Below are positions 12,695-18,908 of a DNA stretch of 25,938 nucleotides, piece by piece (position 1 is the stretch's first letter; each line of letters begins with the position of its first letter). The position numbers were made by a program, and so were the translations under genes. Source of the DNA: a virus; the IMG/VR virus record IMGVR_UViG_3300005838_000059, positions 1-25,938 of that record; one strand, given 5' to 3'. The notes beneath the pieces were generated by a model. The model searched no databases. It had not been told where the DNA came from and saw only the letters and a program-made list of their open reading frames with translations.

Positions 12695-13497
12695 TTGTTT
12701 GTAGTAATCCTGAAGATGACGATTATGTTGGCGAAGAATATAATGCAGACTATTGTAATATTTGCGAATATGACTGGCAGGAACTAAAACAAAAAATACA
12801 AAAATACCCTGAGGTTATTTTAAAACACAATGGCAAAAATAAAGATGGTCTTTTCGACCTTATAACTTTCGCTAACTTAATGGGTTTACCTGCCCCTAGC
12901 GCACAGAACAGCTTTCACGTAAACACAAATAAAGATCGTAAATTAAATTCAGATGAAGTTTTATATTTAGGTTGTAGTCACACAGCAGGTTCTGGACATA
13001 GTAGCCAGGAGACAATGTATACTCATATTCTTTCTAACATGTTAAACAAAAGTGCTAATGTAGATCATCATGCTGGAAAAGGAAACTGGCTTACAGAAGA
13101 AAAACTACAAACCTACAATCTAAAAAATGCAACAGTAATTATACAATTTACAGATATTTTTAGATTAAGACTAAACGGATATGATATTCCTGGATATCAG
13201 TATAGTAAAAACCAAAGTGCAGTGTTTTCTGATAAAGTTCTTGCAAGTATATTTTTAGAACAAGTTAAAAGAATAGTTAACTTGTTAAGATCTAACAGTG
13301 CTAAATTTTGTTTTTTTCATCTGTCACACAACTATCCACAAGAGCGGGAAACTAACAGTATACTTACCACCTATAAAGAATTTGTATATATTCCAGACTT
13401 TAACTTAGATACTGCTGATCAAGGACATCATATGGGAGTAATATCTCATACTCACTGGGCAAAACTTATTTACAATAAATTTAATGAGCTATACTAG
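12679..13497 (+). CDS. SGNH/GDSL-like hydrolase with an extra N-terminal region
   Basis: From ATG 12679 the product is 272 aa. After about 90 residues of unassigned N-terminus comes YLGCSHTAGSGHSSQ, with Ser100 as the likely nucleophile of SGNH block I. A Gly/Asn segment follows (HHAGKGNWLTEE), and near the C-terminus DQGHHMGVISHTHWAKLI can supply the Asp-His pair of block V. SGNH enzymes remove acyl groups from glycans or lipids. It overlaps the clamp-loader end but differs in role, so it may belong to a surface-modification set with the FkbM gene and the second SGNH gene (inference). Confidence 0.68.
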   Translation: MSNRIVVCSNPEDDDYVGEEYNADYCNICEYDWQELKQKIQKYPEVILKHNGKNKDGLFDLITFANLMGLPAPSAQNSFHVNTNKDRKLNSDEVLYLGCSHTAGSGHSSQETMYTHILSNMLNKSANVDHHAGKGNWLTEEKLQTYNLKNATVIIQFTDIFRLRLNGYDIPGYQYSKNQSAVFSDKVLASIFLEQVKRIVNLLRSNSAKFCFFHLSHNYPQERETNSILTTYKEFVYIPDFNLDTADQGHHMGVISHTHWAKLIYNKFNELY

Positions 13498-13574
13498 GGT
13501 AGAACTATGTCAGATATAATATGAAGGTGTTATTTAACGACGGAAGCATTTTATCAGACAACTAGACGATTTTT

Positions 13575-14150
13575 TTAAGCCATATATCTAGTCATAATGC
13601 TTAGGCGTTTTTTATTTGCTACCTCATCACAACTGTGCCAACTGTAGGCATCATTCCTTATAATCCAACTGCGATTGATACGGAAATCTATGCTTTTTTT
13701 AAACTCTCCTTGAGGAGTATTTAAGTTTGTACCAGTACCACCATATATGTATAACTGCCAAGCAACAGCAATAGCCACACTGTCAACATGGTTACCAACT
13801 GCATATCCATGTTCGTCCATGTACAAATGATCCATGGTTTTGCGTTTTCTATAGGGAACATCCAATAATGTGTATACAGCCTGTTGAATGTCTTCGTGAT
13901 CCATTATATAACGGTAGTAGTCTTGCCAAAATTCTGTGCTAGAGTGTAATTGATACACTACGCGGTGTTGACTGAGTTTTGGTGTGTTTTTTAGCCAATT
14001 TTCCTCGGGCCAGTTACCCATGCACTGTTCGTATAACTCAGGGTGTAGAGTATCATCAATAACTACATGCCAGTAGGGTTCCCAGCAAACCTGTGCATTT
14101 TTTATCTGATTTATGGTGAAATTCTGGTATTCTTGCCAGTTTATTGTCAT
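13575..14150 (-). CDS. 2-oxoglutarate/Fe(II)-dependent oxygenase
   Basis: The 191-aa protein carries the facial triad of the family: H121-x-D123 in GNHVDSVAIAV and distal H172 in YSWHSCDEV. R182 in KKRLSIMTRY follows as the likely 2-oxoglutarate carboxylate ligand. The spacing suits prolyl-hydroxylase-like enzymes. Similar oxygenases occur in marine T4-like phages, with substrates proposed among proteins, nucleobases or small molecules; none can be named here. It is convergent with the SGNH gene and divergent from the small-gene block at 14234. Confidence 0.8.
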   Translation of the reverse strand: MTINWQEYQNFTINQIKNAQVCWEPYWHVVIDDTLHPELYEQCMGNWPEENWLKNTPKLSQHRVVYQLHSSTEFWQDYYRYIMDHEDIQQAVYTLLDVPYRKRKTMDHLYMDEHGYAVGNHVDSVAIAVAWQLYIYGGTGTNLNTPQGEFKKSIDFRINRSWIIRNDAYSWHSCDEVANKKRLSIMTRYMA

Positions 14151-14176
14151 AAAAATACTTATCTTTACGGAAATGG

Positions 14177-14204
14177 TTGACTATATGCTAGTACGTGTTA
14201 TTAT
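14177..14204 (+). promoter_or_regulatory. Sigma70-type promoter, copy A
   Basis: TTGACT (14177-14182) and TATTAT (14199-14204) are 16 bases apart, with ATATGTATAGTTA overlapping and following the -10. The same 13 bases recur after the promoter at 15241, so the two probably form a co-regulated pair. Confidence 0.7.
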
Positions 14205-14233
14205 ATGTATAGTTAAACAACACGGAGCGAGCA

Positions 14234-14578
14234 ATGAAATATCAAGTTCACCAAGTGCAACTTACAGACGCTGAAGTAGATAAGATCAACGCTGAAGGGC
14301 ACGATGCTGTAGAGCGTCATGCAATGAAGCTGAAGATGTCCTTTAGCGATGATGCTGGTGGAATTGCTAGCCGCATGTATGGTCAGGGCTTTTATGATCA
14401 TGTTGCTAACATTACTGCTGATAGCCTCGAGGGTGTGTTCTATACAGGTAACATGGGTCCTGAGGAGAACATCGAGCGTTTGGCGCAGATGAGCAGTGTT
14501 AGCGTTGGTGACTTGGTTATTGCTGAGAACGGTGATAAGCATGTAGTTGCTAATACTGGTTTCAAAGAGGTATTTTAA
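14234..14578 (+). CDS. Conserved phage protein of unknown function, 114 aa
   Basis: The product starts MKYQVHQVQLTDAEVDKIN and has a C-terminal small beta domain (SVSVGDLVIAENGDKHVVAN). I recall this opening from T4-like cyanophage proteins that are annotated only as hypothetical. It is the first gene behind promoter copy A, with GGAGCGAG as the ribosome site. The stop shares a base with the next ATG. Base use is slightly richer in GC than in nearby genes. Confidence 0.72.
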   Translation: MKYQVHQVQLTDAEVDKINAEGHDAVERHAMKLKMSFSDDAGGIASRMYGQGFYDHVANITADSLEGVFYTGNMGPEENIERLAQMSSVSVGDLVIAENGDKHVVANTGFKEVF

Positions 14579-14793
14579 TGATCCGTAAAAAACAACCCAA
14601 ATCCGAAATGGTCATAGACCTCACAGGTCCTGATGGCAATGCGTTTGTGTTAATGGCCACTGCAACAAATTTGGCTAGGCAGTTAGGTCTGGACTCAGAT
14701 AAAATTGTCAAAGACATGAAGTCAGGCGATTATGAAAATCTGGTTAACGTCTTTGACAGCTACTTTGGTTCATTTGTAATTTTAGAGAGATAG
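14578..14793 (+). CDS. Small conserved protein of unknown function, 71 aa
   Basis: It is coupled to the gene before (TAATG). The product MIRKKQPKSEMVIDLTGPDG continues with NAFVLMATATNLARQLGL and ends in GDYENLVNVFDSYFGSFVILER. I recall similar 70-residue proteins in marine T4-like phages. It is alpha/beta, with no membrane segment, and its function is unknown. Its last codons are part of a 42-base repeat that recurs at 15201. Confidence 0.7.
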   Translation: MIRKKQPKSEMVIDLTGPDGNAFVLMATATNLARQLGLDSDKIVKDMKSGDYENLVNVFDSYFGSFVILER

Positions 14794-14816
14794 TAAATGG
14801 CTTTTAAAATTCGGTT
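14775..14816 (+). repeat. 42-base direct repeat, copy 1
   Basis: It spans the end of the 71-aa gene and the first codons (MAFK) of the next gene. The copy at 15201-15242 matches at 38 of 42 positions. Confidence 0.85.
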
Positions 14817-15012
14817 AGGTGGTACGAATGAATTCGTATCTGGGATTGATCCTTACGCTTCTCATTGTGTGCCACCAGGTGAGGTGACATTTGTAGAGGG
14901 TTGGGAAAATCCCTCTGCGATAGTCTTTCCCACAATAACTGCGGCCAAGAGGGCTAAGGAAAAAGTGTGGGATATCGAAGGTTTTCACACTACGATTGAA
15001 TCTTATGACTGA
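14797..15012 (+). CDS. Small protein of unknown function, 71 aa
   Basis: The product begins MAFKIRLGGTNEFVSGIDPY and includes the aromatic-rich segment EGWENPSAIVFPTITAAKRA. It is probably alpha/beta and soluble. AGAGAGATAG lies just before the ATG. It overlaps the next gene by 8 bases. Its first codons exist a second time at 15223 as a 17-codon remnant. Confidence 0.6.
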   Translation: MAFKIRLGGTNEFVSGIDPYASHCVPPGEVTFVEGWENPSAIVFPTITAAKRAKEKVWDIEGFHTTIESYD

Positions 15013-15205
15013 GTACAGTTCAATGGCGGAAGCTAGGGCGGCATTTGTGCGAGAAAGACTTGAATTCCTAGCACAACAAAGACTCCTTCTTATGCAACAA
15101 GAAGGCGTTATTGCTGAATCTAGGCGTGAAATTGAACGAGAAATCGTTGAATTAAATGTTGAAGAACTAGATTCTGCGCCGACCTGGAACAAAATTCGAT
15201 TGTAA
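15005..15205 (+). CDS. Small coiled-coil protein, 66 aa
   Basis: ATG 15005 lies inside the end of the preceding gene. The product MTEYSSMAEARAAFVRERLE is a single charged helix with heptads through EREIVELNVEELD. ATG 15023 (MAEARAAF) is a possible alternative start. The function is unknown. It is the last gene of the unit driven by promoter copy A. Confidence 0.6.
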   Translation: MTEYSSMAEARAAFVRERLEFLAQQRLLLMQQEGVIAESRREIEREIVELNVEELDSAPTWNKIRL

Positions 15206-15242
15206 TTTTAGAAAGATAGTAAATGGCTTTTAATAAACGGTT
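15201..15242 (+). repeat. 42-base direct repeat, copy 2, with gene-start remnant
   Basis: This copy of 14775-14816 includes an ATG (15223) that opens MAFNKRLTYMSY and stops after 17 codons at 15274-15276. It ends on the first bases of promoter copy B, so the duplicated gene start runs straight into a promoter. Confidence 0.8.
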
Positions 15243-15268
15243 GACGTACATGTCATATATGTTACTAT
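15241..15268 (+). promoter_or_regulatory. Sigma70-type promoter, copy B
   Basis: TTGACG (15241-15246) and TACTAT (15263-15268) are 16 bases apart. The following ATATGTATAGTTA is identical to that of promoter copy A. It drives the 242-aa gene at 15320. Confidence 0.7.
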
Positions 15269-15319
15269 ATGTATAGTTAGTTAGCTTCTTAATTTAAACT
15301 GCTATGAGGACCAAGACAA

Positions 15320-16048
15320 ATGAAACGCATCGATAACACCACTGCCTATCCCCTTAAAGACGCAATGGCACTGGCTGTGATGGCTCAGCGCATTAACGAC
15401 GATTACTTGCCTCGCGATGACATTAAAAAAGACGCCGAGGGCGAATTAATTAGTTGCCGTGTAGCCAACAAAGACCTAATTAAATATGGTCTTGGAATAT
15501 TAAAGCCTACAAATTCTTTATACCAGTTCTCAGGACAATTTCAGTTTTATACTGATAATGTTGCTGACGATGATGACTTAGAAGTAGCGCAAGAGATTAT
15601 TAGCTACTATACCGGTCTTATGTTTAAAGCCATTGGTGGCAAAATTAACGAGTTTGAAGAACGTGTACTTGAAATTGTTAAAGCTGATACCGTTACGGCA
15701 TACGACATTGGCGTTATTGCTAGCTTACCCAAGAGCTACGCTCGTAATGTTACTCGTGAAGCTGTAGAGCAGAAGCAACGTGAACTAAGTGACTCTAGCA
15801 TGCATATTGGTACAGTAGGGGACACAGTAAACATGGACTTGGAAATTATGCGGTTTAACTTTATCCAGAAGTTAAACTGTTATGTTGTCAATGCTCAATG
15901 TGACGGAAATTTAGTAGTATTTTTTACTAGTAACAATGATTTTAATGGCCCTACTAATGTTAAAGTACGTGGCCGTGTAAAACGTCATCAAGTTAGTAGT
16001 TATCATGGTGGCAAGGAAACAGTCTTTAACTACGTAAAGGTGACCTAA
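15320..16048 (+). CDS. Conserved phage protein of unknown function, 242 aa
   Basis: The N-terminal two thirds are helical (LKDAMALAVMAQRINDDYLP; YDIGVIASLPKSYARNVTRE). The last about 85 residues form a beta-rich unit (IGTVGDTVNMDLEIMRFNFI, CDGNLVVFFTSNN, VKVRGRVKRHQ) that reads like an OB-type or similar nucleic-acid-binding barrel. I recall T4-like phage hypotheticals with this C-terminus. It lies alone behind promoter copy B with the next small gene. A nucleic-acid role is inferred from the fold guess only. Confidence 0.7.
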   Translation: MKRIDNTTAYPLKDAMALAVMAQRINDDYLPRDDIKKDAEGELISCRVANKDLIKYGLGILKPTNSLYQFSGQFQFYTDNVADDDDLEVAQEIISYYTGLMFKAIGGKINEFEERVLEIVKADTVTAYDIGVIASLPKSYARNVTREAVEQKQRELSDSSMHIGTVGDTVNMDLEIMRFNFIQKLNCYVVNAQCDGNLVVFFTSNNDFNGPTNVKVRGRVKRHQVSSYHGGKETVFNYVKVT

Positions 16049-16049
16049 A

Positions 16050-16343
16050 ATGGATAAGGTCTTCATGTTATTGTTTAGTTTTGTCCTAAACACACCTGAA
16101 GGTCCGCGAGACGAGATCTTTCAGGTTTATAGCAAGCATTTTGATACTCAGGAGTCTTGTGAGTCAACTCTAAATAGCTGGAGTTATCTTATCAAAGCTG
16201 GCGCAGCGGATAAATTAAATGGTATGTTAAAAAAGGGTTTTGCTGTAGAGCTTAAATCCGTGGTGTGTGCTGTACAGCCTGTACTGCCCAACAAGCCACA
16301 GGATGAGCCCAGCACCAAGTACACGCCTAGTAACGTAGGCTAG
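16050..16343 (+). CDS. Small secreted or membrane-associated protein, 97 aa
   Basis: The gene starts one base after the preceding stop. The first about 13 residues (MDKVFMLLFSFVL) are hydrophobic and may be a short signal or anchor. The rest has two cysteines (QESCESTLNSW and SVVCAVQPV) and a Pro-rich tail. The cysteines could pair in the periplasm. I do not recognise the family. The stop TAG is directly followed by a second in-frame TAG. Confidence 0.6.
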   Translation: MDKVFMLLFSFVLNTPEGPRDEIFQVYSKHFDTQESCESTLNSWSYLIKAGAADKLNGMLKKGFAVELKSVVCAVQPVLPNKPQDEPSTKYTPSNVG

Positions 16344-16363
16344 TAGGGCGTTGCGGGCCCTAC
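16343..16363 (+). promoter_or_regulatory. Perfect 7-bp hairpin before the ATG at 16365
   Basis: Arms GTAGGGC (16343-16349) and GCCCTAC (16357-16363) enclose the 7-base loop GTTGCGG. The stem and loop sizes equal those of the hairpins before the endonuclease and glnK, but the loop here lacks AGGAG. Confidence 0.5.
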
Positions 16364-16364
16364 G

Positions 16365-16553
16365 ATGAAGTGGCTGTTAACCACAAAAATAACGCACGAT
16401 GCCAAGTAGGCGAGAAGCAGGGCTTCTCAGAGAACCAAAATATGGCTTGTTGCTCTGGAAGGCAAGGTCTATTGGGAAGAACGGAAGACGACCTCTTGTG
16501 GAGTCATTAATAAACAACGGCGCAGAAGCTATGTTGTCCCCGAAGAAAAATAG
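16365..16553 (+). pseudogene. Amber-interrupted small ORF or structured RNA
   Basis: Frame by frame, ATG 16365 reads MKWLLTTKITHDAK and stops at TAG 16407-16409. The same frame then stays open for 47 codons, including IWLVALEGKVYWEERKTTS and KQRRRSYVV, to TAG 16551-16553, exactly at the terminator. This protein-like composition and end point suggest one small gene broken by a nonsense codon. Alternatively the region is a structured RNA: it has hairpins GAGAAGC/GCTTCTC (16412-16428) and CAAGGTC paired with GACCTCTTG. The second half has no ATG, GTG or TTG of its own in frame. Confidence 0.4.
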
Positions 16554-16575
16554 CCCCTTAGGGGGTTATTTTTTT
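16546..16575 (+). terminator. Intrinsic terminator
   Basis: AAAATAGCCCC pairs with GGGGTTATTTT around a TTAG loop, with seven T at 16569-16575. It ends the transcription unit that begins at promoter copy B, just before the convergent minus-strand gene. Confidence 0.85.
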
Positions 16576-16577
16576 GA

Positions 16578-16841
16578 CTAATGCCCGCCATTATTAAACT
16601 TATCACGTAATTTATTAACAAAGTCCCACAACGAACCTATTTGTTTATTAACAACGTCCACTTCAGCTCTGAGCCTTACTGTCTCAACGTATGTGTCACG
16701 TTTTTCTAAGTCGTCTAGGTCTTTACGAAGGTTTTTTACTTCAGATTGTAACTTAACAGCTACAACTATTGCACCAATAAGAAAAAGAATCTGATGCCAG
16801 TACTGTGAAATGAGCTCCATCATATAACTATCGATTGACAT
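16578..16841 (-). CDS. Small membrane protein with a coiled coil, 87 aa
   Basis: From ATG 16841 the product begins MSIDSYMMELISQYWHQILF. One membrane segment (about residues 15-30, ILFLIGAIVVAV) is followed by a charged coiled coil (VKNLRKDLDDLEKRDTY onward) and a short tail ending NNGGH. The layout, N-in anchor then coiled coil, resembles spanin-like or other phage inner-membrane proteins, but no family is certain. ATG 16823 or 16820 are alternative starts. Its start lies inside the promoter region of the divergent HAD gene. Confidence 0.6.
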   Translation of the reverse strand: MSIDSYMMELISQYWHQILFLIGAIVVAVKLQSEVKNLRKDLDDLEKRDTYVETVRLRAEVDVVNKQIGSLWDFVNKLRDKFNNGGH

Positions 16842-16862
16842 GTATTCTATATATGCTAATAT
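16835..16862 (+). promoter_or_regulatory. Sigma70-type promoter with extended -10, before the HAD gene
   Basis: TTGACA (16835-16840) and TAATAT (16857-16862) are 16 bases apart, and TG at 16854-16855 makes an extended -10. The ATG at 16868 is only 5 bases past the -10 and has no Shine-Dalgarno, so the mRNA is probably leaderless. Confidence 0.7.
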
Positions 16863-16867
16863 TAAGT

Positions 16868-17470
16868 ATGGAAAAAATAATTTTAACAGATGTTGATGGT
16901 GTATTGCTGAACTGGGAATACGCTTTCGGAACGTGGATGGAAGAACACGGTCATACAATGATCGAGAATGGTAATTTTATCTACAATATTGGAAAACGCT
17001 TTGATATAGACAAGAACGAAGCAAGCAAATTAGTTCGTTTTTTTAATGAAAGTGCGACGATTGGTTATTTGCCAGCATTACGTGATTCTCAGCATTACGT
17101 AAAGCTACTGGGTAATTTGGGATATAAATTCCATGTTATTACTAGTCTAAGTAAAAATCCCAATGCACAACGATTACGCACTAAAAACCTTGAAAAACTG
17201 TTTGGCAACGTTTTTGAAAAGTTTATCTACTTAGACACTGGTGCAGACAAAGATGTTGTTCTAGAGCAATATCGCGACACTGGATTACTTTGGGTAGAAG
17301 ACAAACCAGCCAATGCTGAAGTTGGCGTTAACATGGGGTTAAAAGCAGTTATAATGGAACACGCCTTCAATTTACATTATGAAGGCGTGGCACCATTTGT
17401 TAAGAACTGGGCTGATATTTACACTCTTGTGACAGGCAACCCAGTTAATATTAATATTGATATAGTGTAA
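16868..17470 (+). CDS. HAD-superfamily phosphatase or nucleotidase
   Basis: The 200-aa product begins MEKIILTDVDGVLLNWEYAF, with D8-x-D10 as the HAD nucleophile and acid/base. Motif II is FHVITSLSKN (Thr/Ser). Motif III/IV is supplied by a lysine near QRLRTKNLEK and by LLWVEDKPANAEVGVNMG (E-D acidic pair). The all-helical insert after motif I is a C1 cap, as in 5'(3')-deoxyribonucleotidases. A role in dephosphorylating nucleotides would fit a phage, but the substrate is not shown. I chose ATG 16868 because it gives the motif at the N-terminus; the upstream frame lies within the promoter. Confidence 0.8.
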   Translation: MEKIILTDVDGVLLNWEYAFGTWMEEHGHTMIENGNFIYNIGKRFDIDKNEASKLVRFFNESATIGYLPALRDSQHYVKLLGNLGYKFHVITSLSKNPNAQRLRTKNLEKLFGNVFEKFIYLDTGADKDVVLEQYRDTGLLWVEDKPANAEVGVNMGLKAVIMEHAFNLHYEGVAPFVKNWADIYTLVTGNPVNINIDIV

Positions 17471-17476
17471 CTAGCG

Positions 17477-18037
17477 TTATGCGTACTTAACTGCTTTTCC
17501 TGCCATTATTAGCTTCATTGTGCAAGTTACTTGATTTGTAGTAACTCCCATGGTATACCAGCCCTGGCTTGCATCATAAGCGGCTGCAAATGCGTCGCTG
17601 TAACCATCACTGTCAGTAGCAACAGTCTGAGCGCCTGACCAATTATAACTATCCTCGGCAGTCCAATCAGAAATTTCAACAGTATCTCCTGATGCCCATG
17701 ATCCTGGATCGCCGCCATCATGCGTTAATGTTTGACTATAGAACTTGTCGTCATCAGCAGCTTCGTTATATCCAAAGCCAGTCCAGTGGACGTTTCTGTC
17801 GCCCTCGCCGTCTACATACAAGTCATTTAGTAGCGTAACTTTAACTTTTGCAGTAACACTTCCATCAGCGTTTGGCTCTTTTGAGCTAGTCCAATCAAAT
17901 GTAGCAATAGCTGCACTAGTAGGTGTAACTGTATGCTCAGCTACAAGATCTACTTCATCTACTGTAATTTTAACTTTAGCATCTTCAGAACCATATTGAT
18001 CCTGGTGCAATTTTAGTGCAATTTTATAACTAGCCAT
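17477..18037 (-). CDS. Virion protein with a CBM36/60-like carbohydrate-binding domain
   Basis: The 186-aa product starts MASYKIALKLHQDQYGSEDA and has an N-terminal beta-sandwich with VKVTLLNDLYVDGEGDRNVHW. The ND...DRN pattern (residues 71-72 and 80-82) is the calcium and sugar-binding signature of xylan-binding modules (CBM36/60 type). The second half is Trp/Gly/Asp-rich (GDPGSWASGDTVEISDWTAE) and ends VTCTMKLIMAGKAVKYA. A strong AAGGAGG ribosome site and late-type boxes precede it. It probably decorates the virion and binds surface or marine glycans (inference). Confidence 0.72.
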   Translation of the reverse strand: MASYKIALKLHQDQYGSEDAKVKITVDEVDLVAEHTVTPTSAAIATFDWTSSKEPNADGSVTAKVKVTLLNDLYVDGEGDRNVHWTGFGYNEAADDDKFYSQTLTHDGGDPGSWASGDTVEISDWTAEDSYNWSGAQTVATDSDGYSDAFAAAYDASQGWYTMGVTTNQVTCTMKLIMAGKAVKYA

Positions 18038-18056
18038 TACGGCCTCCTTTAAACAT

Positions 18057-18076
18057 GTTTATATAAATTATTTATC
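18057..18076 (-). promoter_or_regulatory. Late-type promoter boxes on the minus strand
   Basis: GATAAATA (18076 to 18069) overlaps the phoH stop, and TATATAAAC (18065 to 18057) follows. Either would start RNA for the CBM-like gene at 18037. AAAGGAGG lies 6-13 bases before its ATG. Confidence 0.5.
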
Positions 18077-18799
18077 GCCATATATAGACAGCACTTCAGT
18101 GACCACAGGATGTCTTTCAATGTCTGTGTTCTGGAACTTAACAAATTGAATATATTGGCTCTGACTATATTTATAATATAAGTTACCAAAATTAATTAAA
18201 CCATTCTGTGATTCTTGGCGATCAGTTTGCTGAATATCGCCAGTAACTGCCATGCGACTTTCGTCTCCAATTCGTGTTAGTAACATTTTCATCTGATTTG
18301 GTGTTGCGTTTTGCATTTCGTCTGCAATAATAAAAGCGTTTTTGAATGTTCGACCACGCATAAAGGCTAGTGGTGAAATCTCAATTACTGACTCGTCTAT
18401 CATTGTTTTTATTTCTTTTGGTCCATAGTATTCTTGTATTACATCAAAAATAGGCCTGGTCCATGGCTCCATTTTGCTGTTAAGGTCTCCAGGTAGAAAG
18501 CCGTGCTTCTCATCGTCCACTCCCACTGCTGGGCGTGTAATCACAATCTTATTAATACTACCATCTTTTAATGCTTTAATTGCGGCTAGTACCGCGAGCA
18601 TAGTTTTACCAGTTCCGGCTGGTCCTACGCCAAAAACAATTACGTTACTTGGATCAAGTAATTTGGTAATGTATGTTTCTTGGTTAAGATTACGGGGTAC
18701 AAGAACCACTTTGTTCTTGCGCTGAATATATTCGTTAATATTAATGATATTTTGATTGTCTTGAGTATGTTTAGGCTTGTGTTTTGTCCTTCGACTCAT
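18068..18799 (-). CDS. phoH: PhoH-like ATPase
   Basis: The 243-aa protein has Walker A GPAGTGKT (residues 59-66), ITRPAVGVDDEKHGFLPGDL (family-specific), and Walker B FIIADEMQN (about 157-164). MTGDIQQ-type sensor residues follow (AVTGDIQQTD). PhoH is a frequent marine-phage gene; related bacterial proteins act on RNA or DNA, and in hosts the gene can be phosphate-regulated, but the phage role is unsettled. Its AGGAGG ribosome site is caught in a hairpin and overlapped by a leader ORF, which points to coupled translation. Confidence 0.93.
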   Translation of the reverse strand: MSRRTKHKPKHTQDNQNIININEYIQRKNKVVLVPRNLNQETYITKLLDPSNVIVFGVGPAGTGKTMLAVLAAIKALKDGSINKIVITRPAVGVDDEKHGFLPGDLNSKMEPWTRPIFDVIQEYYGPKEIKTMIDESVIEISPLAFMRGRTFKNAFIIADEMQNATPNQMKMLLTRIGDESRMAVTGDIQQTDRQESQNGLINFGNLYYKYSQSQYIQFVKFQNTDIERHPVVTEVLSIYGDK

Positions 18800-18857
18800 T
18801 TACTAGTCCTCCTGTTAGAAAGTCGAGGACAAATACCATTGATTTTACTGAGAGCAT
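18771..18857 (-). CDS. 28-aa leader peptide overlapping phoH
   Basis: The ATG (18857 to 18855) has a strong AAGGAGGG ribosome site. The ORF reads MLSVKSMVFVLDFLTGGLVN and stops at 18773-18771, 27 bases inside phoH. It crosses the stem that masks phoH's Shine-Dalgarno, so translating it would open that stem. It may act as a cis-regulator rather than a functional protein. Confidence 0.5.
   Translation of the reverse strand: MLSVKSMVFVLDFLTGGLVNESKDKTQA
18806..18830 (-). promoter_or_regulatory. Hairpin masking the phoH ribosome site
   Basis: On the minus strand GTCCTC (18830 to 18825) pairs with GAGGAC (18811 to 18806) around a 13-base loop. The 3' arm contains part of the AGGAGG used by phoH. 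Confidence 0.55.
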
Positions 18858-18897
18858 CCGCCCTCCTTTCAAAAGTATTTAATACGCCGGTCTAGCC

Positions 18898-18906
18898 ATT
18901 ATAGCA
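18898..18906 (-). promoter_or_regulatory. Extended -10 element for the leader peptide and phoH
   Basis: TGCTATAAT on the minus strand is an extended -10 match. No good -35 is found at 16-18 bases. RNA would begin about 35 bases before the leader peptide's ATG. Confidence 0.4.
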
Positions 18907-18908
18907 TG

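Noticed and set aside
13521-13565. 14-codon ORF MKVLFNDGSILSDN between the SGNH and oxygenase genes
   Set aside because: Too short, with no convincing ribosome site, and no relation seen to neighbours; may be a remnant.
16407-16409. Amber recoding across the whole phage, suggested by the in-frame TAG at 16407
   Set aside because: Several well-supported genes here end in TAG at family-typical lengths (for example the clamp loader at 12692-12694), so TAG works as a normal stop; any read-through would be local.
16399-16581. A 60-codon plus-strand ORF (MPSRREAGLLREPKYGLLLW onward)
   Set aside because: It runs through the terminator stem and T-run at 16546-16575 and has no ribosome site; the frame beginning at 16365 has better protein character and ends at the terminator.
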